In this document: positions 1-12,413 of the stretch, in pieces
Numbering within the stretch: the stretch's first letter is position 1
Layout of the letters: each line of letters opens with the position of its first letter
DNA from: Auriscalpium vulgare
Taxonomy: Eukaryota; Basidiomycota; Agaricomycetes; Russulales; Auriscalpiaceae
Length of the DNA: 64,000 nucleotides
Reading direction: 5' to 3'
Assembly (NCBI GenBank): GCA_019915015.1
Contig: JAHBBC010000001.1
Span: 1,612,001 to 1,676,000 of the forward strand
Notes under the pieces: model-generated
What the model was told of the DNA's origin: nothing
What the model saw: the letters and a program-made list of their open reading frames with translations, nothing else
The model's database searches: none
Position numbers and translations under genes: made by a program

Positions 1-3000
1 GACGGCCTTTACCATCAGGGACTGCGCCTGCCTAAAGACATCGAGAAGAAATTGCTCTGGTGGACGCGTGTCAAATTCGGCATTGAGTACAAGTGGGAGG
101 GACAGTCGCTTACGACAGCGAGACAGACAGATCACGTATCGTGTGGCGTGATCGCCGTGAATGCGGTCGCACACGAAACACTGGGCTGGCAGCTTTGGGA
201 TGATTCAAGGCGCCACGTCGAACGGTTGGCGTGGTTCGAGAGGCTCGCTGCCGACCATATTCAATCGGTACGCTATATTTTGCTCATTAGCGACATGAGG
301 ACGACGATACTCAGGTGCTCTGCGCAGGTATCAAGTCATCAGCGACGGTCTGATGCTGTGACAGGCGGCGCCGGACGCGATGAGCCTGTTGCGCATCATA
401 TCCCTCGCGGGATGGCCCACCTTCTAAATCCTCAAGCTTCCGAACCCGGCGAGTCGACCAGAGATGCTGAATGTCTACTTGAAGGATTCAGTCCAGAGGT
501 GGAAGAAAAGCAGATGGGGCGACGCGGAGACATGGACGAAGGCAGCAAATACGATCCGTCAATTCCACCTCTGTCAATGCCACCTTCTCCTACATCATCA
601 TATTCAGTACTTGCATCTGCTAGTGGCTATGACAGCGACTGCGACGACATACCTATGCCCGATACCACCGATACCAGCTGCGCATACGGCCGGTCGTTGC
701 TCTCTCCATCCACTGTCGACGATGATCTCCCACCAGTTCCGCGTGGTGGAATGCTGGACCAGGATGGGCCTGGCAGTATCACAGAATGGAGAAGCCATTT
801 GGAAAATGGGACTTCTGATGCTGCGTCAATGTCGTCAAGAAGGGTGTCGTCGGTGGGAAGTGAGGCGGAGGATTGCGCATCCGATGGAAGTCGACTGTCA
901 AGGGCATCTAAGAAGATCATCAGTTCCATTGGGACGACACTGAAGGCTGCGCGGGGCTTACTGAAAAGGCGGAGGAAAGGGAGCTCGAGCGCAGACGACA
1001 AGACGGCTGCGAGCGCGAGTGAAGCAACAAGCGCTCAATCTGACCACGACTCAGAGGCTCAGGCGCCTATCCATCCTGCAAAACGCACACGCACTGTCCC
1101 TGGGCCCATTCATCCGTTCTTCGCGCCCAAGGGAAAGAATAAGGATGTCATTGCTACCGTGTCTGCAAGCACCGCAAGCGCTGATGTTGGGCCATCGTCT
1201 GGAGCAATCAGCACGCGCCTGGCCAATTCCTTCGTCAAACGCGGTAGGGACGACAACTCAAAGGCGTATACCAAATTCAAGGAGAAAATCCTTGCGCTTG
1301 ACGACATGGCCGAGTTCTGTCTAGACGATGTTCGGAAGGTCCGATGCTCTCGATGCAACAAGTACATGCTTATGACTGGGGCGTATCACACCAAGGCATT
1401 CAAACAGCACCAGAAAGTTTGCAAGGGCACAATGCGATCACATACACTGGGCCACATCTGGGCATCAACCTCATCGACGCAGGCCCCCGCTCCGAGAATG
1501 ATAGATCGTCCTTGTTTCGGACTTCGCGCAGCAAAATACGCTCGTGTGCGTCAATATTTGGAGCGCACACCATACGGCGGGGGCGGCGGGCCTTCCCTCG
1601 CCGATTTGGCGTTAGAGTTGTATTCGGCACCAGATTATCGTTCGTTGGATAAGGCCAGAAAGCAAGTAGTCGACACGGAGCAAGAGCATCGGTGGCAGTG
1701 GAAGAACTATCGGTCGCCTCCCCTTCATGTCCTTGCGACAGATTGTCTTCGCACTGTAAGGGTGCCGGAAGAGTCAACTGAGGATGTTACTTGTGTCAAC
1801 TGCCTCGCTCTGCTGCATGTCCACGTATTCCAGAATGCGACTCGCAAGCCAGTCCCCGAGCCTAAGAATCGCCGCTTCACCCCCAATCATGCTCAGAAAG
1901 ACGACATACAGGCCCTCCATCGATATGCTCTTACTCATCCCGACCTTGCACCTCTTCTGGAGGCATACGAAGATGTCAGTAGCTTCAAGTTCATAGTATC
2001 CCCACGTTACAGCTTCTGATCATTGTCTGCACAGAACCCTCATAGTGCATGCCTAGTCTTCGCAAGAGGCGTTATCGAGGGCAAGCATGGCAATTCCTTG
2101 TTTGTCGCCTTGATGAACGATCTCGTCAAGAAGAAAGATTTAGAAGAACGAGGTGTCCCTTTGAACGGCATGCGATATTCAGCCATGACATTGGAGTGGG
2201 CGCAAATTATCCACGTCTTAAGCCCGCGAGCATATGAATCCATGATGAATGTGCTACCCGTACCCGCAGAACGGACACTCCAGTCAGTGTTTACAAGATT
2301 GCATTGATACAATTGACTGATAAATGACCCGAAGGAAACGTCGTGCGCACGAAGTGCAGTTTCCCATCGGCATCACAGAGGCAACATTTGAATTTATCTA
2401 CGAACGGCTGAAATCATTGGACTACCTTGTGGGTCCCGTTGGCCTCGCATGTGATGATACGAAGCTGCTAGAGTCTTTGAGGCCTCACTGGGACCCAATA
2501 CGAAAGTGCTACGTGCTTCTAGGGAGTCCTGGCGATCCCGTCGTCGTGAGCGACATCAACACACTCGATGCCCTCATCCGCACCAGGAAGATCGAGAAGG
2601 CTAAGAAGGTATGAGTTCTACGAATACTTCGGAGGCATGCAGCTCACCGACACATGCCAGATACGCGTATGGACCCTCCAGATCCCTCTTCCCGGCGTTC
2701 CGACTATCGTCGTTGCGGCGCTCCCTATCTCAGAGTCAAACTCGGCGGAGCAACTGTTCGTCCACCTGGAATTAATATTGAATGGCCTTCTCTCCCGCAA
2801 GATCAACGTTGTATCCTACGCCGCAGACGGCACGGCTGTCGAGCGCTCCCTTCAACGTCTCCTGGTCGCTCACGCCGTTGCGTACATTGACTACACCCTC
2901 AGGCACCCTATTCGCTCACATCGTGACATCAACCTCCACATTCCTCTCATCGGCGCAGGGCGACAGCCTGTCGCACTCATTCAAGATTCGAACCATGGGC

Positions 3001-5277
3001 GCAAGACGTACCGGAACAACGCATTCTCAGGTGCCCGGATACTTACTTTGGGCAGCTATACGACGTCGTACAGCCACTTCCGCCTTGCAGCAATTGAAGC
3101 AACAGGGACATTGTTTCGGAGGGATGTCGAGAAACTTGATCGACAAGACGACAATGCTGCGACCCGTCTCTTCTCCGGTCATACGCTAGCATGGTTCACC
3201 AACGAGCATCGTGAAATGGTCGGCTCGATTATCTACCTCTTTGTGTTTGGAGAGCTCGTGGATGCATACCAGAATCGATCGATCCCAATTATCGAACGTG
3301 TTCGCATGGTGCTGCGTGCGCACTTCTTCATGGAAATGTGGACCGACTTCATGGACATCGCGGGCTACCGAAAAGCTCAACACTTCATATCTCCCGAGGC
3401 ACGCGACATCACAAACTTCCTAGTCGTTGGTTTCCTTCAGTTGGTGATCATCTATCGGGACCACCTCGACGGCAGATACCCATTGCTGCCCTGGCTTCTA
3501 TCAACCGAAGTCTGTGAGCATGTCTTCGGCATTTGTCGACAGCTTGTGAAGGACTTCACCTTGCAAGACTTCTATCATATGATTCCGAAGCTCTCAGTCC
3601 GCTTGCGCGAGCATCTCTTCCTTGCAAAGACATCTGAGGGCAAGGAAAGAGCGAATGGATACAATCATACCTATACCGACAATCGACATCTCGACCTCCA
3701 TGCCCTCTCCACATTCCCTTCTGATCACGACATTGAGCAAGCAACACAACAGGCCCATTCGGAGGCAGCGAATCTGTGGGACGCTCTCGTACTAGACCCG
3801 GATTTTCTGGACAAATTGCAGAATCAAGCTCACCGTGTTCGCGCATTCCCATCGTTGTCGAGTTGGTATTCGCAGGAGGCTTGGGATGCAATCTATGGCC
3901 AGTCCGATTCCGAAGACGAGGGTCCTGAGATGGACGAAGACGAGCCCGAGATGCTCCAGATTGAAAATGGGTTGAAGAAGGCAGAGAATGCAGACGGAGT
4001 TGGTGCGGTCTTCGACCAGCAGTTGAACGATTTGACTTGCGCAGCAGCTGCCTTATGCGTCCAGAGCACTGTCGACATGTTCGTGTTTTGTCCTCCTCTC
4101 ACCGCCGATAGATCTTACAGAGTCTAACCCTCACATTACTAGACTGCAATTGCCTGAAGACACAGCGGATGCAACACGCAAAGACGCTGCACATATAGGG
4201 AAGATCCTCGCCCAGTCGCTCCCTGCTGTGTCCGACCCCGACGAGCGCAGGACCTTCCAGGACACAGTGATCTCTGCTGAATTCGATCTCGAACAGCTCG
4301 CAGTCATCCGCCGGTCGCATCATACCAGACAGGCTGAGAAAGGTGTCCGAACAAAGGCCTTCAAGTCCTCGGAAGATCTACCACCTTCCTCTGATAACGG
4401 TCCACCCGCCCAGTCAACGCTCTCCGAGAAAAAACGCCTTCTGCAGTTGGTCAAGGATGTTCTCAAGCGTCAAGAAGAGCGCGGTGTTACAGAGCGCGGT
4501 GTTACCACGGGCGCGGGTCGGTCGATGCGCTGGCGGCAGCCAGCTGCGGGCGGTCGAGACGGAGCAATCAACGGCGAAGAAGCTGTTGCTCCTGCACCAG
4601 GGACGGCTGCAAACGCGGCTGAGGTCGCTGCAAATGCATCGTATCAGGTGCGTCTGCTAGTGTTGTATGAGTGCACATACATGGTATTGACGTCCGCCAG
4701 GCTGAACGGAGGCGAGCAGCGATCTTCGCAAAGCATCACGTCCCCAAGGTCGCACACTCGGCCAATGTCACGCCGCTCAAACACCTCTACGCTGCTCACA
4801 CTGGCATGCCGCCTTCTTATGGCTTGGTTCTTGTTGATGAGGCAATCTGCCTTGCAGAAGGTGCGTCGTAATCTTCAACATGACTCGGCATGCGCTGATG
4901 GCTGGTTAGTCCTGACCATGTACGAGAAGTCGGCCGGTAAGAACGGCAAACATGGTTGGGCTTCGGACACGTCTCGCATCACCGCTCTTTCTTACATCGC
5001 TGTGAGACTGTTCAAGCCGGTCCGACACAACCAATTCTCCCTCGCCGATCCTAGCAAGATCCCTCGGTTCGCCTTCCTGAAACCGTCCTACTTCCTGTAT
5101 GCCCTCGACCATCCCCTCCAAACCTCGGGCTCAACACTAGCTTTGGTAAAATCTGATGGCGCGTGCTATGTCGCCCTCAAGCAGAACGTCGCGAATATCG
5201 CTCGTGCTATCAAGGAGCTTAGTGGGAGGGTCAAGGCGGGTCTTGAACAGGCGGGTGACGATGAACCAGATGAATAG
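1..5277 (+). mobile_element. Ulp1-like protease plus P-element-like transposase gene, 5' truncated
   Basis: The frame is open from base 1, so the gene begins outside the window. The first ~90 codons carry a C48/Ulp1-type cysteine protease signature (RQTDHVSCG: oxyanion Gln and catalytic Cys). The frame runs on through a low-complexity, Ser/Pro-rich linker to a Cys/His cluster (CSRC, then HQKVC, about 1345-1420). After likely introns (about 2003-2034, then 2608-2660), segments resemble the P-element/THAP9 transposase: SPRAYESMM with LPVPAERTL (2220-2285), AADGTAVERS (2820), DSNHGRKTYRNN (2980) and TEVCEHVFG (3510). The 3' part has two clear introns (about 4646-4703 and 4861-4910). Near 4030-4110 the frame changes and I could not find a convincing intron, so a frameshift is possible. 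The family assignment is inferred from motifs; a KDZ-type or other fungal DNA transposon is the alternative. The protease and transposase could also be two adjacent genes of one element. Confidence 0.6.
4476..4505 (+). repeat. 15-bp tandem duplication in the transposon gene
   Basis: Two perfect adjacent copies of AGAGCGCGGTGTTAC lie inside the third coding part of the element. They encode a repeated Glu-Arg-Gly-Val-Thr-type peptide. The length preserves the reading frame. Confidence 0.85.
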
Positions 5278-8200
5278 GTCAGTTTGACAGGCCTCTGCGC
5301 ATCCGTAGTACATCCCCTCCTGCCTGCACGCAAAGCGGAGCTTTTTACAATAAACTACGATTTTTTTGAAGCTATGATCCTATCCGTGGTAGCTACGGAC
5401 CCCAAACGGAGGTCTGAGGGGCGAATGGTAGCTGGAAGGGGTCGCGAGCCGCAAAAAAAAATGGTAGTTGACCCCGTTTGGCGGATCATACCCCTGGCAT
5501 GAGTTACGGGGGTCCTGTCGCCACTGGCCATCTCGCCTCGTTGCTCTGCAGAAGTCCTTCTATCGTCCGCCGCCCCACCCTCTGCGGGTGCCCGGCCCAA
5601 CCTCTCCCGGACACGGACGCATCTCACCCCAGCTTTCTGATCTTGCCGGGCCTATCAACGCGCACCCCGCTCTTCCCTTGAGTCGCCGGCCGCTTCGTTG
5701 ACGCGGCTGCATCATAGCTCGCCGGATCCCATCGCGATTGCGCGGTGCACGGGGGCTCCGCCGGCGAGCGAGGCGGCTCTTCGATCGACCTTGGCCAGCC
5801 GCTTCGTCCAACGTCATTCGAACAAACGAATGTGGCCAGCGCGCCCGCCACTGCCCGCCACGACCCCCGCGCTGTCCCACCCTCGCCACGTCCTCCGCAA
5901 ACGCTGCCCCGCCGCGTGTTTCAATCGCCCAGATCGGCCTCGCGCGAGGTTCTGCGCACGTCTCGGCAAAATTTACACGGCATCTTTCGATGTCGCCGGG
6001 ATCCAAATGTCTTTGATAGTCGACGATAGTCGCCGACACAGGGCTGATTTTCGGCCATTCACTTACGCCCATTGGGACAAGCAGATATGACCTCGAGTAC
6101 AAACAAACGCTCATTTCATCTGTCGGAGCTGTCGACGTTCTCCGTCGACCCTCGCTGGGCGCCACCCCTGCAGCTCGCCATCGCCTGCGCCACTCTCTCT
6201 GCTCTGCGTGTGCACCGCGGGCATCGGGGGCGACTGCTTGCAGCGATCCACCAACACATGCGTCGATCTAAGACGCCGGAAATCAGGGGGCGTGGATCCG
6301 GTTGGGTTGCCGGCCTATGTTGCTATGCCTTTGTCCGAGTCGTCCGCATAATCGCTGTCCGTTCGTCGAGCTCCCATGGTGAGCAGATCGTCAACGTCAC
6401 AGCGCGTTGCCCACGCCGTCCGGGCCTGTGCTGGCCCGTGCTCGCGCGCAGCATCCCGGCTTAAGTGCGATCGCGGATGCAGCGCAGGGCGCGCATACGC
6501 GCTTCCGGCAGATGCCGACGTTCATCGACGACGCGGGCCTCGTTGTTCGTGCCCCGCGTCCGTGCATCTCCCTTTGTGCAGGCGGCTGAGATCCTTCAGG
6601 CCAACTTTCTGGCGTCCCTAATGTGCTCTGCTGCACGAATGCCAGCCAGCCTGCATTCGCAGCCACTGGTGCGGGCGACGTGGCCAAGAGCCCCCATACC
6701 CGGCACCAACGACACATCCGCTCAACCTTACACGGCTGCTCTATTTGTGTGCGGCTTCTCTCTCGCGCGCGGCTTCTTTATTCAATCGCGGTGTACCACC
6801 ACCGACAATCAACAAACAATCGACCCCGCAGATCTGTCCCACGGCGTTGCGCGGGCTCCTGGGCTCGGGGAGCGAGATCTCACTTGTGCCCGCTCGTTCG
6901 GGAAGAGGGTTGGGCTCAAGACGCCGGCGCGCACGCGCGCGGAGTCCTGCCGCGTCTATATATGATGTATGCGGCGTTTCGGCGAAATGCGCACTAGGAC
7001 CAAATCGGTGGATCGCGCGCGGCGGTTAAGGCGCTTTGGGTGACGACGTGGGACGGTGGGACGAGGCGCGCGAGGTACAGCACGCATGTGCCGCCTCGGA
7101 GTCGCCATGCCTTCCCGCCTTGCACTCATGTACTAGCATGCATCCTCCGCAGGTCCGTGCCAGTGGCCACGCCGAACGGGCCAGCCTGAGCAGCACTCGC
7201 CCGTGACGCGGGACGGAGGGATTCGATGGCGGCGCCGCAGTCGTCCGCTGCAGCCTCCCGCCGCCCATCAGCGAGGACAGGACGGCCAGCAGTGCGTCTC
7301 GCTGGAGCCAATCCAACACGCACAACGATCGGCGCGTCAGCAGCGCTTTGGCGACCCGCGGGTTCTCTTGCCGCACGCTCGGATCGGCACCAACGGGCTT
7401 CAACGGCGTACTGAATGTGCTGCAGGACTTCTGGCACTCGGTCGGTCACTCGGGCATTGCGGCAGGTACGTCCGCCCGGCGGGTCATTATCGACGCGTTC
7501 TCTCCGTAATAGGCTTTGCATTCTCCAGCCTTGATGGCGTAGATCAATTGTACAGCTTCGTGAATGAATGGAAGTGATATACAATACGAAACAAAGCCTA
7601 GACCGGGGCTGCGACATCGAATCTTTCCTTAGTGTCGGGGCCCCATAAGAGTAGCAAGATCCCCCCACTCGATGGCGGCACAGCACGGTAGAGATCGCGT
7701 GATTGGCGCGCCACGAGCGTCCTTCCTTCCTTCTTTCCCTGGGCTAGGAGTGCGTGTGACGGGCGACGGGGTCCGCTGGCAGCGTAGGTCGCCGAGCCGC
7801 GAGGTGGCGAGTTGGCCACGTTCGCCTTGCCAATCCATGTTGGGAACTCAATCGTGATCGCCCACGCAGCGGACGCGCCGCCCTCCTCTGGGCGAGAGCG
7901 GAATGCTGAGTCGGACGAGGGCCTGTGTACACGGCGGCGCGCGCCGCGTCCGCGCCTTCCCCACACCACGCCTCATCCATCATCGTGCGGCTCTGGACCT
8001 CTGAACTCGACGGTCGGCCGCAGCGCAGCGCACTGGGCAACGGCGGTGACGAGCGAGCGCCGGAATGGGGGGGTCGCCGCGGGATGGCAGGTGCATCCAA
8101 CGGGGCGGTCCGCGCGCGCGCGCACCCGCCACGACGACGACGACGACGAACGTGTCTGCCTTCGCACAGCCCCCGCTCTCGACGACGCGCTCGCCCCCGC

Positions 8201-10307
8201 ATGGCCCGCACTTCTGACCGCGGCGATTGACGGGAGGTTGGGTCGGTCGGTCGTGGGCGGCGATTATCGTGAGGCGGGGTGGCAGGACGGGCGCGGGGTG
8301 CGGCTGGCTGGCCCGCGGGCTCGGCGGCGAGGACGTGCGGTGGCAGTGTGCCTTCGATGGGCGGCGCACCGTGGACGACATCGACGGGAGTGAGAGTGAG
8401 ATGCGGGTGGGAAGCGAGAGGGTGGACGGTGAGGAAGGCAGCGGTCGCGCGCGGGGGGCGGGACGATGGCTGGAGACGTCGGCGCGGGCGACGACGAGGG
8501 CATGCGGTGGCAGGGTGATGTGATCGCCCAGGCCCGAGAAAGCAATGAGGCGGCAGGGCAGGGCGGCGGGGCGTGTCTCGGATGAGTTGCCGGTATGGAA
8601 AAGGCAAATCCCGACTCTGGCTTCCGAGCGGCATGTTCGATTTGGCAAAGGTACTGTGGGGCAGGAGGGCGGGGCGAGCGTGCGCTGGCATTGACGGGCA
8701 GGTGGTGGGTCGGCGATCTACGACATGGCCGGCAACACAGTCTTAGACAGTTAGGCGGACGCCGGAATGAACCCCGACGGGCCTTGACGCGCGGTCCACG
8801 AGCTTGAGTCGCCGGACACAGCGGCTGTTTTGCCTCGACGTCGCACGAAGAGGCTGTAGGGTCGTCCCCGACCCATCTGTCGTGATGAAACAATACCCGT
8901 CGCCGTGAATCCCATTGGGATGATGTGGGATGGAGGGTTAGGGCACGATCCGGAAGACAGAAAGAATCGACGACTGTGGAAAGCGTTGTCCGTGCGCACT
9001 GCTGGCTAGCCACGTTGCACGATGGGGTCGCTCGCAACACGGGACGGGGCCGCTCGCAACGACGGCAGCCGCTGGTGGCGGCAGCAAGGCGGCAGCGCTT
9101 CGCCGCGGCAACGCGCACGCCGATCCCGACGACCCGCATCTCCAGATCTCCCCAGGACCAGCTGCCCAACGTGATGACAGACAGAAACACGGAAGAAAAG
9201 GGAGCGCACATCGGTGGAGCCAGATCTCTTCTCAGATTGAAATTTTTCGCGCTGAAGATGGGCATGGGAGGGATCGACAGGCGGGTGCCGTGCCGTGAGG
9301 CCGGGGACCACGATGCGCGCACCGGCGGACCAGCAGCAGCAAGGATGACTCGGCGTCGACGGCGGGGAGGGTATCGAGATCTTGTCTGCTGGCCGGCCCC
9401 GGGCGGACGGTCCTGGGTGGGGGCGGGCGGCATTAGGATGGCCCACGAGCGGCGCGGCGTCGGCATGCGTGTCCTGGGCGGCGGTGAGCGCTGCAGATGC
9501 GAAAAATAAATTGCGTCGCACCTCGGGGCGTGTGGCAGCGCTACTCGCTCGACTAGGTTTGAGACGGCGCGAGGTGTGATGGCGGGAGAACAGAACGCAG
9601 TCAGACACGTCTGGGACCCCAGGACACGCCCGCCTCGACTGCGTCGCCTCTAGATCTCGGTTTTGCGACATAGTATTAGCGGAGCCCGCATGGTTGAAGT
9701 GCGGGGCAACGCTGGCAGAGTGAATGGCGGGCGGATGCCGGGCGGCATGTGGGGCAGGAGGGACACGGCTGCGGGGATCCGAGTCCACCCGTTTGAGAAG
9801 GGCTCGGAATGGCTCGGTGCGGCGCTGCAAAAGGTGGAGCAGATCTGCAGGCGAGATAGTTAGCAGCTGTCCTACTGCCCCTGCTCGCGATCTGAAACCC
9901 GGGGCACATCATCATCACCGCGCACAGCACGCCGTCGCCGAGAGCCCGTCGTCCATGTCGCGCAGCGGAGCGTCTGGGGGCGCAGGGCGGGGCAGAGAGG
10001 GCTGGTGGGCATGGAAAATGCGGGATGAGGGCGGGATTGGGGCTGCTGGCGAGGCCGGGACGAGGTGGGGGCGAGGAGAGGGCGAGGTGGTGACGGAACG
10101 GCGCGGGCACCCGGCAAGGTCCGGCGTCTTGCGTGCGATGTCGGGCACGGTGCCGCAAAGCCTAATCCGTTCCGAGCGCCACTACGTCACTTGCTCCACA
10201 ACGCCTCCCGTCGTCTGCTCGTCGGCGCGACACGGCGGCGACGCGACTCGAACTCAATGGCGTGCTCCACGCTATGACGCACCCGCCGCCGATCCTGATG
10301 CAGATGT

Positions 10308-10352
<45 letters not shown>

Positions 10353-12413
10353 ACAGAGGCAAAGTGTTGTCCCGCCCACTCGAGGCGCGAAAACTTCCTG
10401 TCGCTACCCCGCCACCTCACCTCTCGCTGCCTGCCTCGTATGACGACACTCCATCTCCTCCTCCTCCTCCGCAATCTCCGCTCCCTGACTCGACCTATCC
10501 ATCCCGCCGGCCACCAGTCCCCCCATCCTTGAGCCGCGAACGACCCGTTCATGCCGACCTCGCCCGCGTCATGCCGATCCTCACCTGCATACCCTCGCCT
10601 CTGAACCCGCCGGACCCGCGCCGTGTTCGATAACGTGCTCGATATAATCGAGGCGATCAGCGACGTCCGCAGCAGGCGTGTGGCCCAACGCGCGCATCGG
10701 CTAGCGCTGCGAGCACCGACCGCGCCCCCAAGGACTCGCTCACCGGGCTGACGACAGCGCATTGCACGGCATGTACATGCCGTCTCCCCCCGCCCCCGCG
10801 CCGTACTGACTCTGTCGCGCAGTTTGGACCCGCCGTGCTCATCGACCCGCGCCGCTGCAGCCACCGCTCGCGCGAGCCTCCTCTGCGCCCTTCACGACAG
10901 GGTCCTCACCGACGCGGACGGCCGCAGCCCAGCGCCGGCCTGCATGGTGCTGCGTCGCATGTAGCTACGTGAACGTCGGACGCCGGTTGCTGCATTGCAG
11001 CAGTGTGTGACGAGAATGCGAGAGCGCGCATATAGCCCGCCCACCATGTCCGACGGCCGACTGGTCCGCACCGACGTCCCTGCGCTCGCCGACACATCGC
11101 TTCCGCGCAGAGACGCGCCCTGCCGACGCCGCCGCACCCCCTTTCACAGGCTCCGCATACATACACTATGCGTAACGTCGGTCGACGAATACTTGTCTTC
11201 TCGCCTTGTCTCGTCTGGTTGCTCTCAGTCTTGTCTTTCTTTTCTTCTTTTGCGACAATATTGCATTATAGTGTATTCGGAGCCCGCACTGTCCCAAGAG
11301 AAGATGCGTCACCTCAGAGTTCCTCGGCACCAGCACATTATTAAAGGCGTCTTGACATGTCCAGAGCGCGTTGCCATTCGCATGGTGATTCTCCCGCAAC
11401 GAGATGCCCAATGTTGTTGCATCCATCGACCCTTCTCCACCGCATGTCTGGCCCCCACGTCCTCAGGACCACGAGGTGGATATTGTCCGTACACCGTCCG
11501 CGCAGAGTTTTCCGGCACGTTCCCAGTTTCGCAAGGGGTGCAGTTTCTCCCGCATCTGACCGGCCTGCAGCGCCGGCATTCAATCATACACACAAAACTT
11601 CCCTTCTATTCAGTTCCTCTTCTTCCGTACTCTACGCACCGACACCCGATGCTCCTTGTACTGGAAAACACAGCCAACCAAATAGCCAAATAGACAGACT
11701 GCAAAACAAAACCACAGCAATATACACACAGCGAGCGAGCAGACAGATAAAGAGGAGAAAGGGGTAAGGAGACACGACAGACAACAAGGCAATAATGCGG
11801 CAGAGTTGCATGCATGCGACAGCGGACGCAGGGGTAACGCTAAACAACATGATAAAATTAGGCGGCTCCGGTGTGTGTGTCGGACGGCGGTGAATAGATC
11901 GTGGAGGCCGGAGGCGAAGGTCGGTGTCCTAAGTCTAGACTGGGTCGCCGGAGTCACGCCGTGAGGCACGCCCACGTGACCGCGACGCGCCGACGCGCGG
12001 ATATACCTCCGCTCCTTCGCCACAAGGGCTTAAGGCGTACCGAGCCCACAGCGCACAATCAAGCACCATGCAGGGACAACCTGACGCTGCACCTGGCCCT
12101 CGGACGTCTACCGGACAAAATGATGGGATGGATAGATATGATACACCTGTATGCACAGACAGCCGATGGCCAAAAGAGGGGAGGAGTACATCAAGATGTG
12201 CCCGGGTACGCGGGGAGGCGGCGTGAGACTCACGGATGAGACGAGGCAATACAATAGGATAGGCTCCGCTGTACAAAGGGGAAGATGGCTGATGGGATAG
12301 GAAGGCCGATGCGATGCGATGCGATGGATGATGGCGAGGACGATGATGATGCGATGCGCGGGGACAGGAGGGAATGGACGGCGGGAGGCGGGCAGGCAGG
12401 CGACGAGCAAGCT
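5278..12413. other. 7.1-kb GC-rich interval without a supported gene
   Basis: This is the space between two convergent genes. It contains many overlapping ORFs on both strands, up to 400 codons, but all are Arg/Pro/Ala-rich with no recognisable domain and no consistent intron pattern, as expected by chance in GC-rich DNA. Landmarks are three TGGTAGYT motifs (5387-5469), a CG-dinucleotide run (about 8111-8122), a CGA/GAC triplet run (about 8131-8150), a GACGCC hexanucleotide array (about 10311-10350) and a TATATA box-like stretch near 6957. Below about 12.4 kb the sequence is probably partly 3' UTR of the minus-strand gene. A non-coding RNA or decayed transposon is possible, but I see no direct evidence for either. 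Confidence 0.6.
10311..10350. repeat. GACGCC hexanucleotide microsatellite
   Basis: About six to seven perfect tandem copies of the hexamer. They lie in the gene-free interval, so there is no evidence that they are translated. Confidence 0.9.

Noticed and set aside
7206..7505. Open frame without ATG containing VLNVLQDFWHSVGHSG
   Set aside because: It looked protein-like for a short stretch, but it has no start codon, no flanking exons and no known motif.
8264..9466. 400-codon minus-strand ORF in the GC-rich desert
   Set aside because: Arg/Pro/Ser-dominated, no domain, and similar long ORFs overlap it in other frames; typical chance ORF in GC-rich DNA.
10187..10864. 225-codon minus ORF including the hexanucleotide array
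   Set aside because: The repeat gives an artificial Ser-Ala run; there is no supporting motif or splice structure.
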